Shown: positions 35,406 to 44,335, counted from the first letter of the stretch. The stretch: 64,000 nucleotides of DNA from Stappia indica (GCF_001696535.1 NZ_MBQE01000003.1:124001-188000), one strand, 5' to 3'. Made by a program: numbers and translations. The notes: generated by a model not told the origin, from the sequence alone.

Positions 35406-36940
35406 TGTCCTGGGTCACCGACATGGCGGCCAGGCGCGCCGAGCTGACGCCCGCGCGCATCGCCTTCACCGATCACGAGACCGGCGTGCAGCTGACTTTC
35501 GCCGAGGTCGAGGCGAAGGCCAACCGCACCGCCCGCGCCCTGCTGGCCCGCGGCATTGCGGCCGGCGAGCGTGTCGCCGTCCTCTGCCACAATCACGCGG
35601 ACTTCTTCGTCCTGCTCTTCGCCGCACAGAAGACCGGCATCGTGCTGCTGCCGCTCAACTGGCGCCAGCCGCCGGCCGAGCTTGCTCCGGTCGTCGCCGC
35701 CTCCGGCGCGCGGCTGTTGTTGCACGACGGCGCGACGGCCGCGACCGCACAGGCGCTCGCCGGCACTCTCGCGCTGGATCTCGTAGGGTTCGCCGATGCC
35801 CTGCTCGGCGGCGAGGCGCCACATCTTGATCAGCTTGCTGCAGACCTTTCCTCGGCCCCGCTCGGCGATACGCGGATCGAGGCTGCCCGCCCCTGGTATC
35901 TGCTGGCCACCTCCGGCACCACCGGCACGCCGAAACTGGTGATCCAGACCGCAGAAATGGCCTGGGCCAATGCCGTCAACTACACCCAGGCGACCGGTCT
36001 TGCCGGCACCGATCGCACGGTCAACTTCCTGCCGCTGTTCCACACGGCCGGCATCAACCTGATGACCCTGCCGCTGTTCCTCGCCGGCGGCGAGAGCATC
36101 GTTCTGCGCAAGTTCGATGCCGCAGCGGTGCTGAAGCTGATCGGCGCCGGCCGGCTCACCGCCTTCTTCGGCGTGCCGGCGATCTACCAGGCGATCGCGC
36201 TGGAGCCCGGCTTTGGCGAAACGGACTTTTCCGCCCTGCGCTCGCTCGGCTGCGGCGGTGCGCCGATGCCCGCGCCCTTGCTTCAGACCTATCTGTCGCG
36301 CGGCGTCACCGTGTGCAACGGCATGGGCATGACCGAGACCGGGCCGACGGTGTTCCTGTCCGATCCGGAGAACGCGCCGCGCAAGATCGGCTCCGTCGGC
36401 AAGGCGCAGATCCTCGCCGAGGTGCGTCTCGTCTCCGTCGCCGGCGAGGTGGTCGAAGGGGAAGGCGAGGGCGAATTGCAGATCCGCGGGCCCGGCGTCA
36501 CGCCGGGCTATTTCGGCAATCCGCAGGCAAGCGAGGCGGCCTTCGCGCCGGGCGGCTGGCTGCTGTCGGGCGATGTCGCCCGCCGCGATGCCGACGGCTA
36601 CTACTACATCGTCGACCGCATCAAGGACATGTACATCTCCGGCGGCGAAAACGTCTATCCGGCCGAGGTCGAGCGGGTGCTCATCGCCCATGAGGATGTG
36701 CTCGACGCGGTGGTGATCGGCGTTCCGGACGAGAAGTGGGGCGAGGTCGGTGCCGCCTGGCTGATCGCCCGCCCCGGTGCGGAAATCGATATCGACATGC
36801 TCGGCGCCTGGTGCCGGGAGCGGCTCGCCGGCTACAAGGTGCCGCGCAGCTTCCGCGTCGTCGACGACCTGCCGCGCACCGCCGCCGGCAAGGTCCAGAA
36901 ACACATCCTGAAGACACGGCATGGGGAGAGCAGCCGGTGA
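35402..36940 (+). CDS. acyl-CoA synthetase (class I adenylate-forming enzyme)
   Basis: A 512-residue CoA ligase. Motifs are LLATSGTTGTPKLV near 172, the substrate/acyl region FFGVPAIYQAIA, GMGMTETGP near 305, LLSGDVARRDADGYYYIVDR, and the C-terminal lysine in TAAGKVQKHIL near 500. It is most like long- or medium-chain/aromatic CoA ligases of the MenE/FadD type, not the FAAL type seen at 930. It should activate the acid imported by the transporter at 39-44 kb. GTGA links it to the next gene. Confidence 0.9.
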   Translation: MMSWVTDMAARRAELTPARIAFTDHETGVQLTFAEVEAKANRTARALLARGIAAGERVAVLCHNHADFFVLLFAAQKTGIVLLPLNWRQPPAELAPVVAASGARLLLHDGATAATAQALAGTLALDLVGFADALLGGEAPHLDQLAADLSSAPLGDTRIEAARPWYLLATSGTTGTPKLVIQTAEMAWANAVNYTQATGLAGTDRTVNFLPLFHTAGINLMTLPLFLAGGESIVLRKFDAAAVLKLIGAGRLTAFFGVPAIYQAIALEPGFGETDFSALRSLGCGGAPMPAPLLQTYLSRGVTVCNGMGMTETGPTVFLSDPENAPRKIGSVGKAQILAEVRLVSVAGEVVEGEGEGELQIRGPGVTPGYFGNPQASEAAFAPGGWLLSGDVARRDADGYYYIVDRIKDMYISGGENVYPAEVERVLIAHEDVLDAVVIGVPDEKWGEVGAAWLIARPGAEIDIDMLGAWCRERLAGYKVPRSFRVVDDLPRTAAGKVQKHILKTRHGESSR

Positions 36941-37311
36941 CCACGGCAACGGACCATTGGACGGCGCGCTGGGTGCCGACACAGGCGGATTTCGACGCCT
37001 TCGCGGAACTCTCGGGCGACGACAATCCCATCCATGTCGATGCGGACTTTTCGGCGCGCACCCGCTTCGGGCGCACCGTGTCGCACGGCATGCTGCTCTA
37101 TTCGCGCCTCTGGGCCCTGCTGCGGCAGCGCTATCCGGAGCACCGCCACGCGGTGCAGGCGCTGATGTTTCCCAACCCCGCCTATGCGGAGGAGGAGCTG
37201 GAGCTCGCCTTCGCGCCGGGCGAGGCGGGCGAGGTCGCCATCACCGTTTCGCGGGTCGCCGACGGGGCGCCCGTGCTTGTCGGGCAGTGCAGGCTGGAGG
37301 CGGGACGATGA
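36937..37311 (+). CDS. MaoC-like (R)-hydratase subunit
   Basis: A 124-residue hotdog protein with the hydratase-2 motif SGDDNPIHVDADF: Asp28 and His33 are the catalytic pair, followed by GRTVSHGML. GTG 36937 overlaps the ligase stop. Such short MaoC proteins hydrate enoyl-CoAs, often as heterodimers with a second hotdog subunit; the gene right after it is a candidate partner. Confidence 0.85.
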   Translation: MTTATDHWTARWVPTQADFDAFAELSGDDNPIHVDADFSARTRFGRTVSHGMLLYSRLWALLRQRYPEHRHAVQALMFPNPAYAEEELELAFAPGEAGEVAITVSRVADGAPVLVGQCRLEAGR

Positions 37312-37676
37312 AGCTGGACGTGGGACAGAGCGCCGAGGTGAGCCGCCGCTTCCCGGCATCGGATGCGGCCGTCTTCGCCGGACTTGCCGGCATGGATGCG
37401 CTCCCCGAGGCGGTGCCGCAGCCGCTGATCGGCGGGCTCTTCTCCTATCTGCTCGGCGTCCGGCTGCCGGGCTTCGGCACCAACTACCTGAAGCAGGAGA
37501 TGCGGTTCCTCTCGCCCGCGCGCTTCGGCGAGACGCTGACGGCACGCGTCACGATCACGCGCCTGCGCCCGGAAAAGCACCTCGTCGACCTTGAGACCGT
37601 GTGCCTCGGCGAGGACGGGCGGCGCGTGTGCGAGGGCCGCGCGCTGGTCTATGTCGAGGACGCGGTTGCCGCCTGA
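37308..37676 (+). CDS. hotdog-fold protein, probable partner of the MaoC-like hydratase
   Basis: A 122-residue hotdog protein (VPQPLIGGLFSYLLG helix, then FLSPARFGETLTARVTI strands) without the Asp-x4-His hydratase motif. It resembles the non-catalytic subunit of heterodimeric MaoC hydratases, or PhaJ-like proteins. It overlaps the preceding gene by 4 nt and ends the TetR-led operon. Confidence 0.72.
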   Translation: MKLDVGQSAEVSRRFPASDAAVFAGLAGMDALPEAVPQPLIGGLFSYLLGVRLPGFGTNYLKQEMRFLSPARFGETLTARVTITRLRPEKHLVDLETVCLGEDGRRVCEGRALVYVEDAVAA

Positions 37677-37708
37677 GCAGGGCTCGCCTGCGTTCGGACG
37701 GCTGAAAC

Positions 37709-37738
37709 GAAAAACGCCGCCGGCGGTGCCGGCGGCGT
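37709..37738 (-). terminator. intrinsic terminator of cspA
   Basis: ACGCCGCCGGC (37714-37724) pairs perfectly with GCCGGCGGCGT (37728-37738), an 11-bp stem with a 3-nt loop. Read on the - strand it is followed by TTTTTCG, as expected after cspA. On the + strand no U-run follows, though the stem may also slow transcription from the hotdog gene. Confidence 0.8.
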
Positions 37739-37774
37739 CAAAACCGGTTCCTCGCGGAACGGCCCGTCTCGTCG

Positions 37775-37987
37775 TTAGGCGAGCTCGAGCTGGGCGGCCT
37801 GGAGGCCGCGACCGCGACGGTCTTCCTCAGTCACGAAGGTGAGCGTGGTGCCCTCGGCCGGCACGGCCAGGCCCGAACGCTCGAAGGCGGTGATGTGGAC
37901 GAACACGTCCTTGCCGCCCTCGGCCGGGGTCACGAAGCCGAAGCCACGATCATGGTTGAAGAACTTCAGGGTGCCGGTCTGGCGCAT
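37775..37987 (-). CDS. cspA: cold-shock domain protein
   Basis: A 70-residue single CSD protein that binds single-stranded nucleic acid. RNP1 (RGFGFVTP, about 14-21) and RNP2 (DVFVHITAF, about 28-36) are intact, flanking the glycine loop. It is monocistronic: its own terminator lies 37 nt downstream and the upstream gene is oriented away. Inverted repeats upstream may give a structured leader, as in many csp mRNAs. Confidence 0.95.
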   Translation of the reverse strand: MRQTGTLKFFNHDRGFGFVTPAEGGKDVFVHITAFERSGLAVPAEGTTLTFVTEEDRRGRGLQAAQLELA

Positions 37988-38018
37988 GGGAGAACTCCTG
38001 TCCCGTGTCGATAGTTAA

Positions 38019-38044
38019 GCGCAAGTAAGCGCGCTTGCTTGCGC
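38019..38044 (-). repeat. imperfect palindrome in the cspA leader
   Basis: GCGCAAGTAAGC and GCTTGCTTGCGC (38019-38044) are complementary except for one G/G position, about 32 nt upstream of cspA. On the RNA this would form a long hairpin close to the start codon and could influence cold-regulated translation. Confidence 0.45.
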
Positions 38045-38073
38045 GAGCGTGGCATTCAGAAACGGGAAAGGCA

Positions 38074-38090
38074 GTTCTGTTCGACAGAAC
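38074..38090. repeat. perfect inverted repeat GTTCTGT-TCG-ACAGAAC
   Basis: A 7-bp perfect inverted repeat with a 3-nt centre, about 87 nt upstream of cspA and about 155 nt past the hydrolase stop. It could be an operator or an RNA hairpin in the cspA leader. No match elsewhere in the window was noticed. Confidence 0.4.
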
Positions 38091-38244
38091 CGGTCGACTG
38101 GACCAGGAAGCGCCGCATACCGAAACTTTCTTAACCGGGTTCGAATTTTCAAGCCCGCTGGGGCCGGTCCGAAAACCGACCGGGCGAAGTGTATGCGAAA
38201 ACCCTGAGACCGGCAAGCGCCGCCGCAGCGTCCGCAGCGGTTCG

Positions 38245-39069
38245 TCATGCGTTTGCAGCGCCTTGCGCGCGTCCCCGGCGCTCGATCAGGCCCGCCAGCA
38301 TGTCATTGAACCTGCTTGCTTCCTCCAGATGCGGCGAGTGGCCGGACTGCGCGAAGGTCTCGATGCGGGCATGGGGCAGGTGCGCCGCCTGCCACTCGGC
38401 GGCGGCGAGGCTGTAGAGCTGGCTGCGCGCGCCCCGCGCCAGCACCACGGGCACGTCGATGTGCGGCGTCAGCGGGCGGAAATCCTGGATCGTCAGCGAG
38501 CGCCACATGGCGGCGAGCAGCCGCGGGCTCGCCTTGCGCATCTCCCTCTCGGCGAACTCGACCAGCTCCTTTCGTGCGTCCAGCGCGAAGCTCCGCCGGG
38601 CGGTTGCCGGCGCCAGCAGCGGCCACTGGCTCTCGATGGCCTTGAGGAACACCGCGTTGCGCGGCCCGTCGAGCCCGTTCAGCGTGCCCAGCGTCCAGTC
38701 CGGCCCGTTGATCACCCGCGGCGCCATGTCCTCCACCACCAGCGCGGCCAGCCGGTCGCTGCCGTGGCGCTCGATCATCGACCAGGCGACCAGCGCGCCC
38801 ATCGACCAGCCGACCAGCACCGCCTCCGCGATGCCCTCTTCCTGCATCAGGGCGGCGAGAGCATCCGCACCCGCCTCGATGCGGGGCGTCACCGCGTCGG
38901 CGGTCTTGCCGTGGCCGGGCAGGTCCGGGGCGATCACTTCGGTGAGGCCGCCAAGGGCCTCCAGCTGCGGCGCGAAGAAGCCGCCATGGCAGGACCAGCC
39001 GTGCAGCAGGATCAGGACGGGCACGCCCGGTCGGCGCCGGCCGGCCCGGTGCAGATGCAGCCTGCTCAT
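38245..39069 (-). CDS. alpha/beta-fold hydrolase
   Basis: A 274-residue hydrolase with the nucleophile elbow VGWSMGALVAW (Ser near 86), an oxyanion-side LLHGWSCHGG near 22-31, and the terminal His in FAQSGHSPHLEE. It may be an esterase, a thioesterase or a hydrolase of ring-cleavage products. Its start overlaps the stop of the LivM-like permease gene (39066-39069), making it the last gene of the transporter operon and probably an early processing enzyme for the imported compound. Confidence 0.85.
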   Translation of the reverse strand: MSRLHLHRAGRRRPGVPVLILLHGWSCHGGFFAPQLEALGGLTEVIAPDLPGHGKTADAVTPRIEAGADALAALMQEEGIAEAVLVGWSMGALVAWSMIERHGSDRLAALVVEDMAPRVINGPDWTLGTLNGLDGPRNAVFLKAIESQWPLLAPATARRSFALDARKELVEFAEREMRKASPRLLAAMWRSLTIQDFRPLTPHIDVPVVLARGARSQLYSLAAAEWQAAHLPHARIETFAQSGHSPHLEEASRFNDMLAGLIERRGRAQGAANA

Positions 39070-40124
39070 CCGCGGTTCCTCAGCCGGCCGACGATGCCGT
39101 CCGGAAAGAAATAGACCGACAGGATGAACAGCGTGCCGAGCCACAGCAGCCAGCGTTCCGGCGCCACCAGGTCGGGCAGCAGCGGCAGGCCGCGCGTTGC
39201 CGCTTCGGCGCTGGCCATCAGGCTCTGCAGATAGGTCTGGGCGAGGATGAACAGGCTCGCGCCGATCACCGCCCCGTACATCGTGCCCATGCCGCCGATC
39301 ACCACCATCAACAGGATGTCGATCATGATCTCCATGGACAGGGTCGTCGCCGGTCCCGTGTAGCGGATCCAGATCGCGAGCAGCGCGCCGGCAAGGCTCG
39401 CCATGGCGGCGGAGAGCACCGTCGCCGTCGTGCGGTAGAGCACCACCCGGTAGCCGATCGCCTCGGCGCGGAAGGCATTGTCGCGCACGGCCTTCAGCGT
39501 GGAGCCGAAGGGCGAGTTGACGATGCGCAGCATCACGAGGAACAGCACAAGGGCGCTGAAGAAGACGAGGTAATAGGCAAGCAGCCGTCCGTCGATCCGC
39601 ACGTCGAAGATCCGCATGTCGGTCAGGCGGAAGGCCGGCGTCAGCTCGCGCGGGATCCGGTAGGTCAACCCGTCCTCGCCGCCGGTGAGGAAGGAGAGCT
39701 GCGAGACCAGCACGGCGAAGGCGCTGGCGACCGCCAGCGTCACCATGGCGAAAAAGATCGCCTTCACCCGCAAGGAGAACAGGCCGATGGCGAGCGCCAG
39801 CGCGCAGGACAGCGCCGTTCCGGCCAGCACGCCGACGAGGATCGCCCCGAACGAGGCCCCGAGACTGCCGAGCGCCAGCGCCACGCCATAGGCGCCGATG
39901 CCGAAGAACATCGTGTGGGCGAAGGAGACGATGCCGGTATAGCCGAGCAGCAGGTCGTAGCTCGCCACCAGCACGATGAAGATGCAGATGCGCGCGGCCG
40001 TATCGAGCGGCTTGGTGCCGGGAAACAGGAACGGCGCGAAGGCAAGGCAGAGGCCGATTCCGATCAGCAACAGCGCCAGCGGCCGGCTGTGCGGGCGGTC
40101 GCCGGAAAGGAGGGTGTCGATCAT
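39066..40124 (-). CDS. branched-chain-type ABC transporter permease (LivM-like), second system
   Basis: A 352-residue permease with LivM-type segments (YTGIVSFAHTMFFGIGAYG near 60-80, GGMGTMYGAVIGA near 275). It is co-transcribed with the LivH-like gene 7 nt upstream and the hydrolase gene downstream. It differs clearly from the permease at 30292. Confidence 0.9.
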   Translation of the reverse strand: MIDTLLSGDRPHSRPLALLLIGIGLCLAFAPFLFPGTKPLDTAARICIFIVLVASYDLLLGYTGIVSFAHTMFFGIGAYGVALALGSLGASFGAILVGVLAGTALSCALALAIGLFSLRVKAIFFAMVTLAVASAFAVLVSQLSFLTGGEDGLTYRIPRELTPAFRLTDMRIFDVRIDGRLLAYYLVFFSALVLFLVMLRIVNSPFGSTLKAVRDNAFRAEAIGYRVVLYRTTATVLSAAMASLAGALLAIWIRYTGPATTLSMEIMIDILLMVVIGGMGTMYGAVIGASLFILAQTYLQSLMASAEAATRGLPLLPDLVAPERWLLWLGTLFILSVYFFPDGIVGRLRNRG

Positions 40125-40131
40125 CTTGCGC

Positions 40132-41160
40132 CTACTTTGCCTTGACCACGGGGTAGAGGCCCTGCGGCCGCCACATCAGCACGCCGACCATCAGCGCGAT
40201 GGTGGAGACCAGCGCCACCTTGGGCGCCAGGAACGCCATGTAGTTGGACAGGAGACCGACCAGCAGCGCGCCGATGAAGCAGCCCTCGATGGAGCCGAGC
40301 CCGCCGATGATCACCACGACGAAGACCAGCACCATGATCTCCGAGCCCATGTGCGCGGTGATCGTCTCCTGATAGAGGCCCCACATGATGCCGCCGAGGC
40401 CGGCGAGCGCGGAACCTGCCATGAACACCAGCAGGAACAGCCGGTTGATCCGGTAGCCGAGCGCCTCGACCATCTCGCCGTTTTCCACCCCGGCCCGCAC
40501 CAGCAGGCCGAGCTTGGTCGCCCGCAGCACGTGGCGCATGGCGACGAACAGCACCAGCCCGATGGCCACCGCCAGCATGCGGTATTTCTCGATGGCCGCC
40601 TCGCCGACGATGAACGAGCCCTGCAGCGAGGGCGGGCGGGCGACATGGATCGCGTCCGGCCCCCAGACCACGTGGATCAGCTGCTGGGCGACGATCAGCC
40701 CGCCCATGGTCACGAGGATCTGCTTCAGGTGGTGGCCGTAGACCGGCTTGACGATCACCCGCTCGAAGGCGAGCCCGAGCGCGCCCGTCACCGCCATGGA
40801 GGCGAGGATCGCCAGGAACACGGCGGCAAGGTTCAGCACCACGGCCGGGTTCTGCGTCCAGCCGGACAGCCAGGCGAGCACCGTGAAGCCGACGAAGGCG
40901 CCGACCGAGACGAAGGCGCCATGGCCGAAATTGATCACGTCCATCAGGCCGAAGACGACGGTGAGCCCCGAGGCCATGATGAAGATCATCAGCCCCATGG
41001 CGAGCCCGGCGACCGTCAGCGTCAGCCACACGGACGGATCGCCGACGGCGACAAGCCCGGCGAGCGCCAGCACCGGCGCCAGCAGCAGCGGTGCCGCCTT
41101 GCCGAGCCGTTCCATCGCCGTCGGCCCCACCAGGCGGGGGCGGATCGCGGTTTCGCTCAC
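40132..41160 (-). CDS. branched-chain-type ABC transporter permease (LivH-like), second system
   Basis: A 342-residue permease with GLTVVFGLMDVINFGHGAFVSVGAF near 65 and GGLGSIEGCFIGALLVG near 285, the LivH motifs. The first 30 residues form a short hydrophilic leader. It overlaps the LivF-like gene by 4 nt (41157-41160). Confidence 0.9.
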   Translation of the reverse strand: MSETAIRPRLVGPTAMERLGKAAPLLLAPVLALAGLVAVGDPSVWLTLTVAGLAMGLMIFIMASGLTVVFGLMDVINFGHGAFVSVGAFVGFTVLAWLSGWTQNPAVVLNLAAVFLAILASMAVTGALGLAFERVIVKPVYGHHLKQILVTMGGLIVAQQLIHVVWGPDAIHVARPPSLQGSFIVGEAAIEKYRMLAVAIGLVLFVAMRHVLRATKLGLLVRAGVENGEMVEALGYRINRLFLLVFMAGSALAGLGGIMWGLYQETITAHMGSEIMVLVFVVVIIGGLGSIEGCFIGALLVGLLSNYMAFLAPKVALVSTIALMVGVLMWRPQGLYPVVKAK

Positions 41161-41882
41161 TGGTGCACCTCCAGGCTGAGGCCCATCAGCTTCTCCTGCA
41201 GCGACGCGTCGGCGGCAAGCTCCGCCATCGCGCCCGCATGGACGATGCGCCCGTCATCCATCACCGCCACCGTGTCGCCGAGCGCCGAGGCCATGGCGAA
41301 GTTCTGCTCCACCAGCAGGATCGTGGTGTCGGTGTCCTTCAACTCTTTCAGCGCTGCCGTCATCGCACCGATGATCGCCGGCGCCAGGCCCTTGCTCGGT
41401 TCGTCGATCAGGATCAGCCGGCGCGGTTCGATGATCGCCCGGGCGACCGAGAGCATCTGCTTCTGCCCGCCCGACAGCGTGCCGGCGGCCTTGTCCCAGA
41501 ACGTGCCGATGGGCGGAAACAGCTCCTTGATCCAGGCAAGGCGCTTTTCGTCGAACGGCCCGCTCGTGGCGGCAAGGCGCATGTTCTCCGCCACCGTCAG
41601 GTCGGCGAAGATGCCCATGTTCTCCGGCACATAGGCGATGCCGGCGCGGGCGATGTCGGGGGTTGCCAGTGCCTGGATCTGCCGCCCGTCGAACGTGATG
41701 GTGCCCCGGCTCGCCTTCCACAGGCCCATGATGGTGCGCAGCGTCGTCGACTTGCCGGCGCCGTTGCGCCCCAGCAGCATGGTCACCCCGCCGCGCGGCA
41801 CCGCGAAGCTCACCTCATGCAGGATGTGATAGGGGCCGATATGGGTGTGGACGCCCTCCAGCGTCAGCAGCGCATCAGCCAT
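41157..41882 (-). CDS. branched-chain-type ABC transporter ATP-binding protein (LivF-like), second system
   Basis: A 241-residue ATPase with Walker A GRNGAGKST near 38, the family block YVPENMGIFADLTVAENM, signature LSGGQKQMLSVARAI, and Walker B LILIDEPSKGLAP. It overlaps the LivG-like gene by 8 nt. A Lys in the D-loop position (PSKGLAP) is common in this branch. Confidence 0.92.
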   Translation of the reverse strand: MADALLTLEGVHTHIGPYHILHEVSFAVPRGGVTMLLGRNGAGKSTTLRTIMGLWKASRGTITFDGRQIQALATPDIARAGIAYVPENMGIFADLTVAENMRLAATSGPFDEKRLAWIKELFPPIGTFWDKAAGTLSGGQKQMLSVARAIIEPRRLILIDEPSKGLAPAIIGAMTAALKELKDTDTTILLVEQNFAMASALGDTVAVMDDGRIVHAGAMAELAADASLQEKLMGLSLEVHQ

Positions 41883-42663
41883 GAGCTGTCTCCGTTGCAG
41901 CCGTTTCCGGCGCCTTGCCGAGATAGGCTTCCTGCACGATGGCCGAGCGCATCACCTCGCCCGGCTCGCCGTCGGCGACCAGCGCGCCGTTGTGCAGCAC
42001 GACGATGCGGTCAGCCAGGGTGCGGATCACGTCCATCTTGTGCTCGACCAGGAGGATCGTGCGGTCCTTGTCGGCCTTCAGCTCCCGGATCAGGTCGAGG
42101 ATCACCGGCACCTCGTCGACGCTCATGCCGGCGGTCGGCTCGTCGAACATCAGCACCTGCGCGCCGAGCGCGATCATCAGGGCTACCTCCAGCTTGCGCT
42201 GGTCGCCATGCGGCAGGGCGGAGACGGTGACGTCGCGCTTGTCGGCAAGCCGGACCTCGGCCAGCACGTGCTCGGCCCGCTCGATCAGTTCCACATGCGA
42301 GCTTGCCCGCGAGAACAGGTCGAAGCCGCGCCGCGCGCGCGATTGCGCCACCAGCCGCACGTTCTCGCGCACGCTGAGGCTGGGAAACAGGTTGGTCAGC
42401 TGGAACGCCCGGCCGATGCCGCGCTCGCAGCGATCGGCAACGCCAAGGCGGGTGATGTCCTCGCCGTTGAGCCGAACCCTGCCGGCGCTGGCCTTCAGCT
42501 GGCCCGAGACGAGGTTGAAATAGGTGGTCTTGCCGGCGCCGTTCGGTCCGACGATGGCGGTCAGCGTGCCGCGCTCGAAGGCGCAGGTCACCGCGTCGAC
42601 CGCGACATGGCCGCCGAAGCGGATCGTCAGGTCCTCGGTCGCAAGAACGGGCGGTTCGCGCAT
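41875..42663 (-). CDS. branched-chain-type ABC transporter ATP-binding protein (LivG-like), second system
   Basis: A 262-residue ATPase: Walker A GPNGAGKTT near 38, RAFQLTNLFPSLSVRENV block, a signature region reading LPHGDQRKLEVAL instead of LSGGQ, and Walker B LMFDEPTAGM. The altered signature (PHGDQ) is seen in some LivG proteins. A GC-rich hairpin lies between this gene and the binding-protein gene upstream. Confidence 0.9.
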   Translation of the reverse strand: MREPPVLATEDLTIRFGGHVAVDAVTCAFERGTLTAIVGPNGAGKTTYFNLVSGQLKASAGRVRLNGEDITRLGVADRCERGIGRAFQLTNLFPSLSVRENVRLVAQSRARRGFDLFSRASSHVELIERAEHVLAEVRLADKRDVTVSALPHGDQRKLEVALMIALGAQVLMFDEPTAGMSVDEVPVILDLIRELKADKDRTILLVEHKMDVIRTLADRIVVLHNGALVADGEPGEVMRSAIVQEAYLGKAPETAATETAHG

Positions 42664-42716
42664 GAGGGCTCGGCTCCGGGAAAGGGCGCGGGAAAGGCTC
42701 GGTGTCGGAACGTTCG

Positions 42717-42750
42717 GGCGGCCCGGCCGCGGCGAAGGGGCCGGGCCGCC
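42717..42750 (-). repeat. strong GC-rich stem-loop between binding-protein and ATPase genes
   Basis: GGCGGCCCGGCC (42717-42728) pairs perfectly with GGCCGGGCCGCC (42739-42750), 12 bp with a 10-nt loop, without a U-run. Such intercistronic hairpins after a binding-protein gene protect the upstream mRNA and let the binding protein be made in excess over the ATPases and permeases. Confidence 0.7.
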
Positions 42751-42827
42751 TCGCGTGGCGGAATTCGGAACACGCTTTGGGAGTGCCGCCGAAACGGCGC
42801 GTATTCCAAACCCGCCACGCCAGAGCG

Positions 42828-44024
42828 TCAGCGCGTGTTGCGGATCGGGATGTTCATGTCCTCGATCTTCAGCTCGCGCACCAGTTCCGGAATGCCCCAC
42901 TCGACCTCCGGGTCGACCCGGATCTTGAAGTGGTACATCGACTGCAACGCCTGGTGATCCTCCGCGCGGAAGGTCATCGTGCCCTTCGGCGTTTCGAAGG
43001 ACATGCCCTCCATCGCCGCGATCAGGTCTTCCGTGTCGGTCGACCCCGCCTTGCGGATGCCCTCGACGACGGCGATGGCGGCCGACATGCCGCCGGCGGT
43101 GAAGAAGTCCGGCGGCGAGCCGTGGCGCTTCTGGTGCTCGGAGACCAGCCAGTCGTTCGCCGGGTTCTTCGGGATGTCGTGGTAGTAATAGGTGGCGCCT
43201 TCCATGCCCGGCAGCGCCTTGTAGGCCTTCATCGCCGCCAGGATGTTGCCGCCGGTGGCGATCTCGATGCCGAAGCGCTCCGGCTCCATCGCCTTGATCT
43301 TGCCGATCGGATTGTTGGCGCCGGCCCAGATCACGAACAGGAACTTGCGTCCCTCGATGTCCTTCATCGCGTCGAAGATGCGTTGGGCGCTGGCGGTGAA
43401 GTCCTGGGTGTCGGTCGGGGCGTATTCCTCGAAGGCGAGCTTGGCACCGGTATCGGCCAGCGCCTCGCGGAAGGCGGCGACGCCGTCGCGGCCGAAGGCG
43501 TAGTCCTGCGCCAGCGTGGTGATGGTGACGCCGTCCTTGCCGAGCGCGACCGCGTTGGCGATGGCGTCCTGCGAGGAGTTGCGCCCCGTGCGGAAGACGT
43601 AGCGGTTCCAGTTCTCGCCGGTGATGGAATCGGCGACCGCCGGCTCGACCAGGAGCAGCTTGCCGTATTCCTCGGCGACCGGCAGCATCGCCAGCGCAAC
43701 GCCGGAGGACACCGGCCCGACGGCCAGATGCACGTCGTCGTCGCCATAGGCCTCGGCCAGCGCGGCGCGGCCGATATCCGGCTTCAGCTGGGTGTCCTTC
43801 TCGATGACGACGATCTTGCGGCCATCGATCTCCATCGTGCCCTCGGTCGCGTATTCCAGCCCCATCATGAAGCCGATATGCGACTGCTTGGCATAGGCCT
43901 CCAGCGCACCGGTCTTGCCGTAGACATGGGCGATGCGGATGTCCTCGGCCTTGGCCCCGGCGCCCAGCGGCGCGGCGGCAAGGGCTGCGGCGAGCAGCGC
44001 GGCCGCGGTGGCATGTCTGATCAT
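42828..44024 (-). CDS. branched-chain-type ABC transporter substrate-binding protein, second system
   Basis: A 398-residue periplasmic binding protein. A signal peptide ends near residue 26 (GAGAKA). Domain elements include IAHVYGKTGALEAYAK, GPVSSGVALAML and TLAQDYAFGRDGV. ATG 44024 follows GGAGG; a longer frame upstream runs through the operator and is unlikely. It is first in its operon. Specificity cannot be read; the linked CoA ligase implies a carboxylic acid. Confidence 0.9.
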   Translation of the reverse strand: MIRHATAAALLAAALAAAPLGAGAKAEDIRIAHVYGKTGALEAYAKQSHIGFMMGLEYATEGTMEIDGRKIVVIEKDTQLKPDIGRAALAEAYGDDDVHLAVGPVSSGVALAMLPVAEEYGKLLLVEPAVADSITGENWNRYVFRTGRNSSQDAIANAVALGKDGVTITTLAQDYAFGRDGVAAFREALADTGAKLAFEEYAPTDTQDFTASAQRIFDAMKDIEGRKFLFVIWAGANNPIGKIKAMEPERFGIEIATGGNILAAMKAYKALPGMEGATYYYHDIPKNPANDWLVSEHQKRHGSPPDFFTAGGMSAAIAVVEGIRKAGSTDTEDLIAAMEGMSFETPKGTMTFRAEDHQALQSMYHFKIRVDPEVEWGIPELVRELKIEDMNIPIRNTR

Positions 44025-44335
44025 GGTGTCCTCCCTGTGGCGCGGGTCGCGGGCTGCTCCTCCAGCCCGCCGGCAGCCTGCCGGTCCGTATCGCCGCCCA
44101 CATATGACGCATGATTCATGTTTCATGTCAATTCGGGCGCGCGGAAGCTCCCGCTGCGTCCGGCCTGCCAGGGCCGGGCCGCTACGTCCGGAAAAAGCCG
44201 GTTGTGCGGGATGCGTCATCCCGTGATGGCGATCACAGTTGTCTTGGCAAAACCCGTCTATCTTCTGATCATGGACGCAGGGAAAAGCGGCGTCACGAAG
44301 AACAGGAATAACAATCTAGCAGAGGGAATGGAGTC
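44025..44335. other. divergent intergenic region between transporter and BA14K genes
   Basis: 311 nt that carry the leader of the - strand transporter operon, the operator-like palindrome at 44110-44126, and the promoter region of the BA14K gene. Short open frames here are low-quality and overlap the operator; I see no gene. AGAGGGAA just before 44336 is the BA14K Shine-Dalgarno site. Confidence 0.5.
44110..44126 (-). promoter_or_regulatory. operator-like element upstream of the second transporter operon
   Basis: CATGATTCATG (44110-44120) is a perfect 11-nt palindrome followed by TTTCAT. ATGATTCATGTTTCAT (44111-44126) resembles the TetR-operator candidate at 33788-33803 (13 of 16 identical). 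It lies 86 nt before the binding-protein start. Confidence 0.6.

Noticed and set aside
37714-37738. Strong hairpin as terminator of the TetR-led + strand operon
   Set aside because: No U-run follows on the + strand; the TTTTT lies on the cspA side.
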